NCBI RefSeq assembly: GCF_001941625.1
Contig: NZ_CP016076.1
Coordinates: 868,001-932,000 of the forward strand
Direction of reading: 5' to 3'
DNA length: 64,000 nt
Source: Actinoalloteichus fjordicus
Lineage (GTDB): Bacteria > Actinomycetota > Actinomycetes > Mycobacteriales > Pseudonocardiaceae
This document shows, in pieces, positions 1 through 9,470 of this stretch. The position numbers and the translations under genes are program-made. Below the pieces are notes generated by a model. That model was given only the letters and a program-made list of their open reading frames with translations. It had not been told where the DNA came from and did not search any database. Each line of letters opens with the position of its first letter. Positions within the stretch are counted from its first letter, which is position 1.

Positions 1-519
1 GACCCGGAGATCGCTGGCCTGTTCCACGACACCGCCGACGATGCGGAAGCTCTGGTGCGCAGGCCCTCCGATCCGGGCGACAACGCGAGCCCGTCCGGTG
101 CCTCCTCGCTGGCCGAGGCCCTGGTGACCGCCTCGGCGCTGACCGGCCCGGTCCGGTCGGGCGCCTACCGAGCCGCGGCGGAACAGGCGATGGCCAGAGC
201 GGGCGTGCTGATCGCCAGGAGCCCCCGATTCGCCGGGCACTGGCTCACCGTCGCCGAGTCCCTGGTCGCGGGCCCGCTGCAGATCGCGGTGGCGCTGGCT
301 CCGGCGGACGCCGAGGGAGAGGTCCTGTTGTCGATCGCCCGCTCGCTCGCCCCCGGCGGCACGGTGGTGGTGGCCGGACAGGGCGCGGACCCCGGCGTCC
401 CGCTGCTTGCCGATCGCGCACCCATCGACGGCGCCTCGGCAGTGTTCCTGTGCCGGGGTTACGTCTGTGACCTGCCCATGACACGTCCCGCCGAACTCAG
501 CGCCGCCCTCACCCGCTGA
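1..519 (+). CDS. Thioredoxin domain-containing protein (DUF255/YyaL family), C-terminal part
   Basis: The window opens inside this gene; the frame is open from base 1 and ends with TGA at 517-519, leaving about 172 residues. The visible part is an alpha-helical C-terminal segment, with LFHDTADDAEALVRRPSDPGDNASPSG followed by repeated Ala/Leu-rich helices, as in the C-terminal region of the large (about 650-680 residue) DUF255 or spermatogenesis-associated-20-like proteins. In that family an N-terminal thioredoxin fold precedes an (alpha/alpha)6 barrel like that of glucosamine epimerases. The biochemical role in bacteria is not established. The N-terminal thioredoxin domain lies outside the window. 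The assignment rests on the DxxDDAExLxxRPxDxxDNAxPSG motif. Confidence 0.85.
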   Translation, partial: DPEIAGLFHDTADDAEALVRRPSDPGDNASPSGASSLAEALVTASALTGPVRSGAYRAAAEQAMARAGVLIARSPRFAGHWLTVAESLVAGPLQIAVALAPADAEGEVLLSIARSLAPGGTVVVAGQGADPGVPLLADRAPIDGASAVFLCRGYVCDLPMTRPAELSAALTR

Positions 520-589
520 CCGGGAACAAGACGACGAGCCGCCGTGTTGGATGGGATGTAATTAAGTAATCCTTGCAACGGAGGTTCAC

Positions 590-1222
590 ATGTACGCACG
601 ATTCATGGCCGCCGGACGCGGTCCGCACGGCTGGGGCGGCGGTCCCGGCCACCGCTCAGGGCGCGGCAAGGGCGGCGGGCGCGGGCGTGGCGGCTGGCAG
701 CAGGCCGAACTGCCCTCGACCGACGACGCGGCCGCCTGGTTCGCAGGCCGTCTTCCCGACGACTGGTTCGTCGGGGCGCCGGAACTCACGGTGGACCGGG
801 AGGAGATCCTGCTGGTCGGCGAACTGCCCGCGCTCGACGAGGCCTTCTCCGACGACGCGGCACGCGGTGCTGCCGAGTCGGGTCGGATCGCCCGCTTCCG
901 CGAGCAGACCAGGGAGGATCGCATCGAGATCGCCCGACAGGCCGAACACCGCTACGACCGGAAGGTCGCCTGGGGCGCTCGCCTCGGCAGTACCGAAGAG
1001 CACTTCACGACGGTCTCGGTGCCGGTGATGACCAGGCTGCGTCAGTCGGAGCGGCTCGTCCTCGACACGCTGGTCGATGCCGGGGTGGCCCGTTCGCGAT
1101 CCGAGGCCCTGGCCTGGGCCGTGCGGCTGGTCGGCGAGCATGCCGACGAGTGGCTCGGTGAACTGCGTGAGGCCATGGCCGAGGTCGAGAAGCTCCGGTC
1201 CCAGGGGCCCGATCTCGGATGA
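590..1222 (+). CDS. Conserved hypothetical protein with Gly-rich N-terminus
   Basis: The protein has 210 residues and begins at ATG 590, with GGAGG at 580-584 as ribosome binding site. Residues 5-40 are rich in Gly and Arg (GRGPHGWGGGPGH and similar), which suggests a disordered basic tail. The middle part is acidic and mixed. The C-terminal 70 residues look helical and contain SRSEALAWAVRLV, a pattern seen in the second helix of ribbon-helix-helix DNA-binding folds. A role as a small DNA-binding regulator is possible but not shown. The region just upstream (558-572) is unusually AT-rich (taattaagtaat) and may hold the promoter or an operator. I recognise no named family. Confidence 0.7.
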   Translation: MYARFMAAGRGPHGWGGGPGHRSGRGKGGGRGRGGWQQAELPSTDDAAAWFAGRLPDDWFVGAPELTVDREEILLVGELPALDEAFSDDAARGAAESGRIARFREQTREDRIEIARQAEHRYDRKVAWGARLGSTEEHFTTVSVPVMTRLRQSERLVLDTLVDAGVARSRSEALAWAVRLVGEHADEWLGELREAMAEVEKLRSQGPDLG

Positions 1223-1394
1223 CCGACGCGCGGGGATCGCGGGGTCGGCGGCACGCATCGCCGACCCCGAGACGGTCGTCCTCCGGCTCCGGCCCGGTGG
1301 TGATCGATCGGCCGTGCGATCCCACGAGCCTGCCCGGCTCGCGAACCTCGGCGCGGCGGGCCCACGGTGTCGGCGACGATCCGCCGCACCCGGC

Positions 1395-2063
1395 TCAGGC
1401 GTACAGCACCAGCCAGATCGCCACGTAGTGGCAGAGGGCCGCGACGACCGTCGTGGCGTGGAAGAACTCGTGATAGCCGAACACCGACGGCCAGGGGTCC
1501 GGCCAGCGAGTGGCGTAGAACACCGCGCCGACCGTGTAGAACACCCCGCCGACGATCAGCAGTACGAGCGCCGCGACCCCGGCGTTGGCCCCGATCTCGG
1601 GCATCACGAAGACCGCGACCCAGCCGAGCCCGATGTAGATGGGCACGCCCACCCACCGTGGCGAATGCGGCCACAGGAGCTTCAGCGCGACGCCTGCCGC
1701 CGCGCCGCCCCAGATCACCGACAGCACGATGACCCCGGTTCCGGGGGACAGCGCCAGGAAGGCGAACGGTGTGTAGGTGCCCGCGATGAACAAGAAGATC
1801 ATCGAGTGATCGAGACGCTTCATCCACGCCCGGCTCGACGCGCTCGACCAGTGGCGTCGGTGATACAGCGCGCTGACGCCGAACAGACCGAGGACGGTCA
1901 GCACGTAGATGGTCACCGATACCGCTGCGCGTCCGGAGACCGTCGCCGCAGCCATCACGATGAGCGTGCTGCCCGCGAGCAGTGCGGTGAAGAAGGACCA
2001 GAAGTGAATCCAGCCGCGCATCCGAGGCTTCACGAGCGGCTTCGGCATGGTCGGTGTCGTCAC
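1395..2063 (-). CDS. Hemolysin III family (PAQR-like) membrane protein
   Basis: The protein has 222 residues and starts at GTG 2063; an ATG five codons downstream is an alternative. Seven hydrophobic segments span the whole length after a short basic N-terminus (KPLVKPRMRGWIHFWSFFTALLAG is split by the first helix start). The HlyIII/PAQR hallmarks are present: RGWIHF near the start, an SALYHRRHW motif, a DHSMIFLFIAGTYTPF motif and the C-terminal GYHEFFHATTVVAALCHY motif, whose His and Asp residues bind zinc in this family. The family includes adiponectin-receptor-like hydrolases and bacterial YqfA-type proteins. Their bacterial function is unsettled, and hemolysis is not implied. The gene stands alone, and its upstream region carries a repeated 9-mer. 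Confidence 0.9.
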   Translation of the reverse strand: MTTPTMPKPLVKPRMRGWIHFWSFFTALLAGSTLIVMAAATVSGRAAVSVTIYVLTVLGLFGVSALYHRRHWSSASSRAWMKRLDHSMIFLFIAGTYTPFAFLALSPGTGVIVLSVIWGGAAAGVALKLLWPHSPRWVGVPIYIGLGWVAVFVMPEIGANAGVAALVLLIVGGVFYTVGAVFYATRWPDPWPSVFGYHEFFHATTVVAALCHYVAIWLVLYA

Positions 2064-2070
2064 GCGACAC

Positions 2071-2094
2071 AGGTTACGGGACCGTAGGTTACGG
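2071..2094. promoter_or_regulatory. Direct-repeat operator candidate upstream of the HlyIII gene
   Basis: AGGTTACGG occurs twice (2071-2079 and 2086-2094) with a 15-bp period. The first copy also forms the palindrome TACGG-ga-CCGTA at 2075-2086. The site lies 8-31 bp before the GTG start at 2063, where a repressor would overlap transcription initiation. The regulator is unknown. Confidence 0.4.
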
Positions 2095-2194
2095 AACGGT
2101 AGCGTGTGGGCGGCGACACTGCGAAGTGGCGTGCCGGGGTGGGCGCGGTGCGCCGTGCCGTCGGCTCTCGCCGATGGCGCCGCACGGCCCTTCG

Positions 2195-2256
2195 CCGTTC
2201 GCGAGGCCGTTCGCAGTGTCGTTCACGAAGCCGTTCGCGAGGCCGTTCGCGACTGC
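2195..2256. repeat. Degenerate 12-bp tandem repeat
   Basis: Variants of ggccgttcgcga recur about five times between 2195 and 2256, in the 313-bp gap between two minus-strand genes. Read on the minus strand the repeat would give Asn-Gly/Asn-Thr units, but there is no convincing gene here. Beyond this repeat and the hairpin at 2329-2364 I see nothing in this gap. Confidence 0.5.
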
Positions 2257-2328
2257 CGCAGCGGTGACGCCGCCCGGTCGAGGACGGGTGGCGGCGGACA
2301 CCCGATCCGGGCTGCCCGCACATACGAC

Positions 2329-2364
2329 GTCGGGGCGCCGGGCCCGAAGGCCCGACGCCCCGAC
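2329..2364 (-). terminator. Terminator hairpin after the small secreted protein gene
   Basis: GTCGGGGCG (2329-2337) pairs with CGCCCCGAC (2356-2364), and inside it GGGCC (2340-2344) pairs with GGCCC (2349-2353). It lies 13 bp beyond the stop codon of the minus-strand gene that ends at 2377. There is no clear U-run, which is usual for actinobacterial terminators. Confidence 0.7.
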
Positions 2365-2376
2365 TGGTACACCGAC

Positions 2377-2637
2377 TCAGTCGTCGATGAAGGTGTGGTT
2401 GCCCACGTCGTTGATCTGCGGCGCGTTGGTGCAGTGGCTGATCTGCGGCGAGGCGATCGGGATGATCGCGCCCAGGATCGCGACGTTGTTGCCGCACAGC
2501 TGGATCGGCAGCACGCTGAGCTGGTTGTCGTTGAGGATGTTGATGCCGTCATTGTCGTAGCTTCCGGCGTGAGCGGCCGGAGCCAGCATCAACAGTCCGG
2601 CTGCAGCAGCGGCGACAGCGCCTGCCTTCTTCAGCAC
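2377..2637 (-). CDS. Small secreted chaplin-like protein
   Basis: The protein has 86 residues and starts at GTG 2637, with GAGGAGAG about 9 bases upstream. Residues 1-24 form a signal peptide (LKKAG, an Ala-rich core, then APAAHAG). The mature part is about 60 residues, with two Cys (in LCGNN and SHCTN) and a hydrophobic centre, LGAIIPIASP. This layout of a short secreted domain, a pair of Cys and alternating Asn and hydrophobic residues resembles chaplins and related small secreted proteins of filamentous actinomycetes, which coat aerial hyphae and spores. The match to the chaplin domain is not exact (no GNS start or GNxC end), so the class is inferred. The long AT-rich upstream region suggests tight control. 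Confidence 0.65.
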   Translation of the reverse strand: MLKKAGAVAAAAAGLLMLAPAAHAGSYDNDGINILNDNQLSVLPIQLCGNNVAILGAIIPIASPQISHCTNAPQINDVGNHTFIDD

Positions 2638-3196
2638 TTGGATTCACTCTCCTCAATTATTTGAGATATAACTCGGGATTCCCGGTGCACCGTCACCCGA
2701 GGCGTCCGAAGACGACTCGGGCAGTAGAACCTCGCGGTTCCACAGTCCCCGTCAGGGCCGTCGTGACCGACGTCGCGGGGTTCCCGTCGTTCGGAGACCG
2801 CCCAGCCGGGCTGAATGCGGAAATCCGCGACAGGCGTTTTCGGTCTCCGAGCCACTCCCGGCGACCGGTTCGGGGTCCGATTCATGGGCAAGCCATGGAC
2901 CGGTGTTCTCTTGTCGAAACCGAAAGCTACTAGGTGTTTTCCCATGATGGGAAATCGAGTCACACTATTGTGTGAAATCTGATTCGGGTAGGTGCGAAGA
3001 TCATTCAATTGGGTGAACTCTATAGGGTGTAGATCGACGGAAAGGTGTATTTCACTCGATAGTGATCGGTGCAGGTGATCGGTGCATCGTCGCCGATGGG
3101 TGTCGGTCCGAGCTGGTCAGCCTGGGCTGGCCGGGTCTGCGTCGGTGTGATGACTTTGGTATAAGGCGGCTCTCGTGGAACAGGGGGTCCGGCCCG
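2638..3196. promoter_or_regulatory. AT-rich intergenic control region with two palindromes
   Basis: This gap separates the divergent genes at 2637 (minus) and 3212 (plus). It is clearly less GC-rich than the coding DNA, above all at 2930-3060. TTTCCCAT-G-ATGGGAAA (2938-2954) is a perfect 8-bp inverted repeat, and TCACAC-TATT-GTGTGA (2960-2975) is a second one only 5 bp away. A short repeat, CTCAA-N4-TTGAG (2652-2665), overlaps the Shine-Dalgarno region of the secreted-protein gene. GTGATCGGTGCA is repeated in tandem near 3062-3087. No gene is visible. Confidence 0.55.
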
Positions 3197-3202
3197 TAGG
3201 CT
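3197..3202 (+). promoter_or_regulatory. -10 box for the DUF885-like gene
   Basis: TAGGCT fits the actinobacterial TANNNT -10 consensus and lies 9 bases before ATG 3212, which has no Shine-Dalgarno sequence. This suggests a leaderless or nearly leaderless transcript. Confidence 0.5.
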
Positions 3203-3211
3203 CCCCGGTCC

Positions 3212-4456
3212 ATGGACGGCAACCAGCTCGTGCGCGAGTACCTGCTGCTCGGACTGCGCTTCGACCGGCTGGTCGAGGGATTCGTCGACGCCTACACGGG
3301 AGATCCGCGACTCCGGCGTCAGGTGGACGGCGAGCCGAGGCCCGTTCCCGGCGTACTCGCCTCGCGGGCCGCCGAGCTGCGTGCGGAACTGCCCTCGGTC
3401 GGTCTCGACGTAGGCCGAACCCGATTCCTTGCCGCACAGCTCACCGCACTCGAATGCTCGGGGCGTCGACTGGCGGGGGAGCCGATCGGATTCGTCGACG
3501 AGGTCGAGGCCTATTTCCAGGTCCGGATCACGCCAGGCGACCAGGACGTGTATCGGGCCGCGCACGTCGAGCTGGACTCGCTGCTGCCGGGAAGCGGGTC
3601 GTTGCCCGATCGACTCGCCGAGCTGCGACGGCGCGACGAGGTCCCGCCGCATCGACTCGAAGGCTGTGTCGTGGAACTCTCCGGCGCGCTCCGCGAACTG
3701 GTCCGAGGTCGATACGGCCTGCCCGATCAGGAACGGGTCGAGTACCAGGTGGTCAGCGACAAGCCGTGGAGCGGTTTCAACTACTACCTCGGCGACTACC
3801 GCTCGCGGGTCGCGATCAACGCCGACATCGGCCATCGGATGGCCCACCTGGCGCACCTGGTGGCGCACGAGTCCTATCCCGGTCATCACACCGAGCACTG
3901 CCGAAAGGAGGCGGGCCTGCTCGGCAGGCAGGGCTTCGAGGAGCAGGCCCTCTTCCTGGTCAACACCCCGCAGTGCCTGATGGCGGAGGGACTGGCCGAT
4001 CTCGGCCTGCACGCGATCATCGGACCGGGGTGGGGGCCGTGGACGGCCGAGATCATGGCCGACCTCGGGCTGCGGATGGAGGGCGAACTCGTCGAACGGG
4101 TCGAGACGGCCAGGGCCGGGCTGCTCGGCGTGCGGCAGGACGCCGCGTTGATGCTGCACGATCGGGGCGCGGACGAGGAGGAGGTCGTGGCGTTCCTCCG
4201 TCGCTGGCTGCTGATCTCGGACCGTCGAGCCCGCCAGTCGCTGCGCTTCATCGCCGATCCGCTGTGGCGGGCCTACACCACGACCTACGTGGAGGGCTAC
4301 CGGCTGCTGCGGAGCTGGCTCGATCTGAGACCGGCCGCCGAACCACTGGCCTCCCGGTATCTGAGACTGTTGGACGAGGCCCTGGTGCCGGAGTCCGTCC
4401 GGGTGGAGACAGCCGCCGCCGAACGGGTGAACGAGACGAGCGCCGAGCGGTGGTGA
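3212..4456 (+). CDS. DUF885-like zinc metallopeptidase
   Basis: The protein has 414 residues, cytosolic, with no signal peptide. The key motif is HESYPGHHTEH (about residues 220-230), an HExxPGH zinc-binding motif characteristic of DUF885 proteins, where His, Glu and His would bind metal and activate water. Downstream, MAEGLADLG supplies the further acidic residue expected as the third ligand. Family members are mostly uncharacterised putative carboxypeptidases. This one is shorter than the usual 550-600 residues and keeps mainly the helical catalytic core. The start is set by a -10 box just upstream. A signal-like sequence is absent, so a role in intracellular peptide turnover is likely. The substrate is unknown. 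Confidence 0.75.
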   Translation: MDGNQLVREYLLLGLRFDRLVEGFVDAYTGDPRLRRQVDGEPRPVPGVLASRAAELRAELPSVGLDVGRTRFLAAQLTALECSGRRLAGEPIGFVDEVEAYFQVRITPGDQDVYRAAHVELDSLLPGSGSLPDRLAELRRRDEVPPHRLEGCVVELSGALRELVRGRYGLPDQERVEYQVVSDKPWSGFNYYLGDYRSRVAINADIGHRMAHLAHLVAHESYPGHHTEHCRKEAGLLGRQGFEEQALFLVNTPQCLMAEGLADLGLHAIIGPGWGPWTAEIMADLGLRMEGELVERVETARAGLLGVRQDAALMLHDRGADEEEVVAFLRRWLLISDRRARQSLRFIADPLWRAYTTTYVEGYRLLRSWLDLRPAAEPLASRYLRLLDEALVPESVRVETAAAERVNETSAERW

Positions 4457-4574
4457 CGTATCGGGCATCTGCGCCTGTGACGGCTGTTTGTGCCCGCAAT
4501 GAGGTCGACGTTTCACCTGTTCGGGCCTGTCCGAATGGTTTCCTGCCCTGGTTTGGCCTGCACGTAGCGTGCGG

Positions 4575-4865
4575 GTGTCTATCGACCGAATCACCTGTGT
4601 GGCCCGTGCCGGCAGCCCCCGAGCAGAGGTAGCGTCCGAAGAGGCGAGTCGTGACGGAGGCGGCCCGCCCCGGGAGGCTCACGTCGTGGCTTTGACGGGT
4701 ACGACAGCGGATGGCAGGCGGCAGCCCTGCCGATCCGGTCGTTCGGGGCGGACACGGGGCGGTCTCTCGTCCGCCGGTGTCCGTTGCGGACGGCGACGGC
4801 GTACCCGAACGGTCGCCGAGCGCGCCCGGCCCACCGAGATGCGGCCGCGTCGCCGTGGTCGCTAG
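4575..4865 (+). CDS. Possible small Arg-rich ORF upstream of phoH2
   Basis: An open frame of 96 codons runs from GTG 4575 to TAG 4863-4865 and ends 9 bp before phoH2. TAGCGT (4565-4570) stands immediately upstream and could be a -10 box for a leaderless start. The product would be very basic at its C-terminus (GRRRRT, RPRRRGR). Third-position GC is lower than in neighbouring genes, so coding is doubtful. The position recalls phoAT, the small antitoxin gene described upstream of mycobacterial phoH2, but I see no sequence similarity that I can defend. If it is not coding, the 418-bp gap holds only the phoH2 promoter and leader. Confidence 0.3.
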   Translation: MSIDRITCVARAGSPRAEVASEEASRDGGGPPREAHVVALTGTTADGRRQPCRSGRSGRTRGGLSSAGVRCGRRRRTRTVAERARPTEMRPRRRGR

Positions 4866-4874
4866 GGAGTTGCC

Positions 4875-6293
4875 GTGACTGCACCCCGTTCTTCGAGGCG
4901 GTCCGCCAGCCGTACCTCCAGCAGCGTGTCGAACACCCCGGAGGTGACGGCCGAACCCGCCAGGCGGGCCACCCGCGCACGCGGGACCCGCACGAAGGAT
5001 CGCACCGCCACCTACGTGCTCGACACGTCGGTCCTCTTGTCCGATCCCTGGGCGATCACCAGGTTCGCCGAGCATTCCGTGGTCCTGCCGCTGGTGGTGA
5101 TCAGTGAGCTGGAGGGCAAGCGGCACCATCCCGAACTGGGCTGGTTCGCCCGCGAGGCGCTTCGACTCCTGGACGACCTGCGGCTCCGCCACGGGCGGCT
5201 GGATCGTCCGATCCCCGTCGGGGAGGCCGACGGCACACTGCACGTCGAGCTGAACCACACCGATCCCACGGTCCTGCCGCCGGGCTTTCGCACCGATTCC
5301 GGTGATGCACGCATCCTCGCCTGCGCGTTGAATCTCGCGGCGGAGGGCAGGCGGGTCACCCTGGTGACCAAGGACATGCCCCTCCGGGTGAAGGCGGGCT
5401 CCGTCGGACTGGTCGCCGACGAGTACCGGGCGCAGAACGTGGCCCCTTCCGGGTGGACCGGGATGGCCGATCTGGACGTCGAGCACGAGCTGATCGACGC
5501 CCTCTTCAAAGAGGGGACCGTGGATCTGGACGAGGCACGGGACATGCCGTGCAACACGGGACTCCGGCTGCTCTCGGGAACGGGCAGTGCACTGGCCAGG
5601 GTGACGGCGGAGAAGCGAGTCCGGCTGGTCCGAGGCGACCGAGAGGCCTTCGGCCTGCGGGGTCGCTCGGCCGAGCAGCGGATCGCGCTCGACCTCCTGC
5701 TCGATCCGGAGATCGGGATCGTGTCGCTGGGCGGCAGGGCAGGCACCGGCAAGTCGGCGCTGGCGCTGTGCGCGGGGCTGGAATCGGTGCTGGAACGGTC
5801 GCAGCATCGGAAGGTGGTGGTCTTCCGACCGGTCTATGCGGTCGGCGGTCAGGAGCTCGGCTACCTGCCCGGCAGCGAGAGCGAGAAGATGCAGCCGTGG
5901 GCCGAGGCGGTGTTCGACACCCTCGGCGCCCTGGCGGGGCAGCACGTGATCGACGAGGTGGTGGATCGGGGGATGCTGGAGGTCCTGCCGCTGACCCACA
6001 TCCGAGGCCGGTCACTGCACGACTCCTTCGTCATCGTCGACGAGGCCCAGTCCCTGGAACGCAACGTGCTGCTCACCGTGCTGTCGCGGCTGGGCAGCAA
6101 TTCGCGGGTGGTGCTCACCCATGACGTGGCGCAGCGGGACAACCTCCGCGTGGGCAGGCACGACGGTGTCGCGGCGGTGATCGAGAAGCTCAAAGGCCAT
6201 CCGCTGTTCGCCCACGTCACGCTCACGCGCTCGGAGCGATCGCCGATCGCGGCCCTGGTGACCGAGATGCTGGAGGGGGACTCGCCGCTCTAG
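4875..6293 (+). CDS. phoH2: PhoH2-type PIN domain-PhoH ATPase fusion
   Basis: The protein has 472 residues and starts at GTG 4875 with GGGAG upstream. After a basic, Ser-rich tail of about 45 residues, a PIN ribonuclease domain (about 46-190) carries the acidic residues expected for metal binding: YVLDTS (D50), SELE (E78), DSGDARIL (D144) and VTKD (D167). A PhoH ATPase domain follows (about 255-470) with Walker [10 protein letters not shown] (286-294) and a VIVDEAQ Walker B. PhoH2 proteins are known as sequence-specific RNA-unwinding ribonucleases, in mycobacteria associated with a toxin-antitoxin arrangement. The gene ends at a strong hairpin and lies on the conserved backbone that leads to fum and glpX. 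Confidence 0.92.
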   Translation: MTAPRSSRRSASRTSSSVSNTPEVTAEPARRATRARGTRTKDRTATYVLDTSVLLSDPWAITRFAEHSVVLPLVVISELEGKRHHPELGWFAREALRLLDDLRLRHGRLDRPIPVGEADGTLHVELNHTDPTVLPPGFRTDSGDARILACALNLAAEGRRVTLVTKDMPLRVKAGSVGLVADEYRAQNVAPSGWTGMADLDVEHELIDALFKEGTVDLDEARDMPCNTGLRLLSGTGSALARVTAEKRVRLVRGDREAFGLRGRSAEQRIALDLLLDPEIGIVSLGGRAGTGKSALALCAGLESVLERSQHRKVVVFRPVYAVGGQELGYLPGSESEKMQPWAEAVFDTLGALAGQHVIDEVVDRGMLEVLPLTHIRGRSLHDSFVIVDEAQSLERNVLLTVLSRLGSNSRVVLTHDVAQRDNLRVGRHDGVAAVIEKLKGHPLFAHVTLTRSERSPIAALVTEMLEGDSPL

Positions 6294-6307
6294 CCGGAAC
6301 TCCCCGT

Positions 6308-6342
6308 CGTGACGCCGGTGCCTCCTTCGCGCCGGCGTCACG
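6308..6342. terminator. phoH2 terminator hairpin
   Basis: CGTGACGCCGG (6308-6318) pairs perfectly with CCGGCGTCACG (6332-6342) across a 13-base loop. It begins 15 bp after the phoH2 stop and lies between convergent genes. Confidence 0.85.
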
Positions 6343-6386
6343 CAGGTCCGGCCCCGTGACGTCCCCGGGTTCGGCGGGTGGTCTCA

Positions 6387-6466
6387 GAGCCTGTCTTTGA
6401 TCCCCAGTTTCCTGTTGCGCGGGGCCAGCGCGGCGCCTGCCCTGCGCAACAGGACAGCAGGGATCA
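6387..6466. mobile_element. Rearranged MITE remnant forming a long hairpin
   Basis: GAGCCTGTCTTTGATCCCC (6387-6405) and the following bases up to about 6434 match, with few changes, the inverted right end of the MITE at 61477-61636. The second half repeats the same end in reverse: CCTGTTGCGC (6411-6420) pairs with GCGCAACAGG (6444-6453) and TGATCCC (6398-6404) with GGGATCA (6460-6466). The outermost bases of the second terminus are lost. It sits between convergent phoH2 and guaB1, where the hairpin could also end transcription from either side. Confidence 0.7.
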
Positions 6467-6508
6467 CCTACCGGCCTCAGATATCGGCGGGGTCGTGGCC
6501 CCGCCCGA

Positions 6509-7957
<1,449 letters not shown>

Positions 7958-7960
<3 letters not shown>

Positions 7961-9424
7961 CGGGCCGTCGACCCCGGGGTGTCCGATCCGCCGTGGGCCG
8001 GGACCGGATCCGTCCGCCCCCTCGGACACCGTCGCGACGACCTGCACCGCCTCGCGCAGCCGGTCCGGGGTCAGCCCCGCGTAGCCGAGGACCAGGCCGG
8101 GGAACAGCACCGAGGGCGGCAGGCCGCGCAGATAGTCGGAGAGCGGCGGAACGAGCACGCCCGCCCGAGCCAGCGCACTGCTCAGCCTGCGGTCGTCGAC
8201 GCCGTCGGGCAGCCTGGCCACCAGGTGCAGACCGGCGGAAGGGCCGACCACCCGCCAGCCCGGCAGCCGGTTCGCCAGCGCCTCGACCAGGGTGTCCCGG
8301 CGATGACGGTTGATGCGCCGGGTGCGACGCAGATGCCGGTCGTAACCGCCGTCACGCACCAGCCGGGCCAACGCCGCCTGATCGATCGTGCTGGAGCCGA
8401 GATCGCGCAACAGCTTGATGCGCGCCAGGTCGTCCCGGATGCCGAGGGGCGTGACGAGCCAGCCGAGACGCAGGGCAGGGGCCAGGGTCTTGGACACGCT
8501 GCCCAGATAGGCGACGTGGCCGGGGGCCAACGATCGCATCGCGCCGATGGCGGGCCGGTCATAGCGGTGCTCGGCGTCGTAGTCGTCCTCCAGGATCAGG
8601 CCGTTCACCCGGCGTGCCCACTCCACCAGCGCCAGCCTGCGCTGCGGAGCCAGCGCCACGCCGAGCGGAAACTGATGTGCGGGGGTGACCAGTACTGCGC
8701 GGGCCGAGGTCGCGGCCAGCACGTCCACGCGAAGCCCGTCCTCGTCGACCGGGATCGGCACCACCGACAGGCCGGACCCCGCGAACAGCCGGGGCTGTCC
8801 CGGATGGCCGGGGTCCTCCACGGCGATCTCTCGATGACCGTGGTCGGACAGGTGGGCCGCGAGCAGGGAGAATCCCTCGGCCGCACCCTTCGTGATGATC
8901 ACTTCGGCCGGATCGGCGTGCACGGAGCGCACGCGTCCCAGATAGGCGGCGAGTTCCTCCCGGAGAGCGCGCAGGCCGACCGGATCGGGATAGCCGAGAG
9001 CATGGTCCGGCAGCTCGGCGAGGCCGGCCCGCACCGCCGCCACCCAGGCCGCGCGGGGGAAGGCGGAGAGCGCGGGCAGGCCCGGCCGCAGGTCCCAGGT
9101 CTGCTGCGCGGCACGCGGGCCTGCGACCTGCGACGGTTCGGCGCCCTCATCCACCACCCTGGCCACCGAGGTGCCCGATCCTCGGACGGCGATCAGGTAT
9201 CCCTCGGCCACGAGCTGGGTGTAGGCACTGGTGACGGTTCCTCGGGCCAGTCCGAGCTGTGCGGCGAGATCCCGGCTGGACGGCAGCCGAGTTCCGGCGG
9301 CGAGTCGTCCGACGCGGACGCCGTCCCGGAGCGCGGCCTCCAAGGTTCGCTCTCGGCGGCCCCTGGTCGCCGTGGACATCTCGGGCAGCAGCAGCTCCCG
9401 CAGAGTGGTCCATTCTGCACGCAT
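7958..9424 (-). CDS. MocR/PdxR-family transcriptional regulator
   Basis: The protein has 488 residues from ATG 9424. It joins an N-terminal GntR-type winged helix (about 15-80, with GTRLPSSRDLAAQLGLARGTVTSAY split across helix 2 and 3) to a large fold-type I aminotransferase-like domain. The PLP-binding lysine lies in YLGSVSKTLAP. MocR proteins use PLP or an amino-acid adduct as effector and do not transaminate. The gene is divergent from an EamA permease, with a shared operator 2-25 bp upstream of its own start. The usual arrangement is that the regulator controls both itself and the neighbouring transporter, perhaps for an amino acid or vitamin B6-related compound. Upstream in-frame ATGs would put the operator inside the gene, so I prefer this start. 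Confidence 0.88.
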
Positions 9425-9450
9425 GGGAGTGGACCTTATCTCTGGACCAC
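9405..9450. promoter_or_regulatory. MocR operator between mocR and the EamA gene
   Basis: GTGGTCCA (9405-9412), TGGACC (9430-9435) and TGGACCAC (9443-9450) form one inverted and one direct copy of the same half-site. The last two are a 13-bp-period direct repeat. On the minus strand TAAGGT (9433-9438) is a -10 box 8 bases before the mocR ATG, so a bound regulator would cover it. The first half-site lies inside the mocR coding start. Confidence 0.7.
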
Positions 9451-9470
9451 TCGCCGGACACGCTGGCGCC

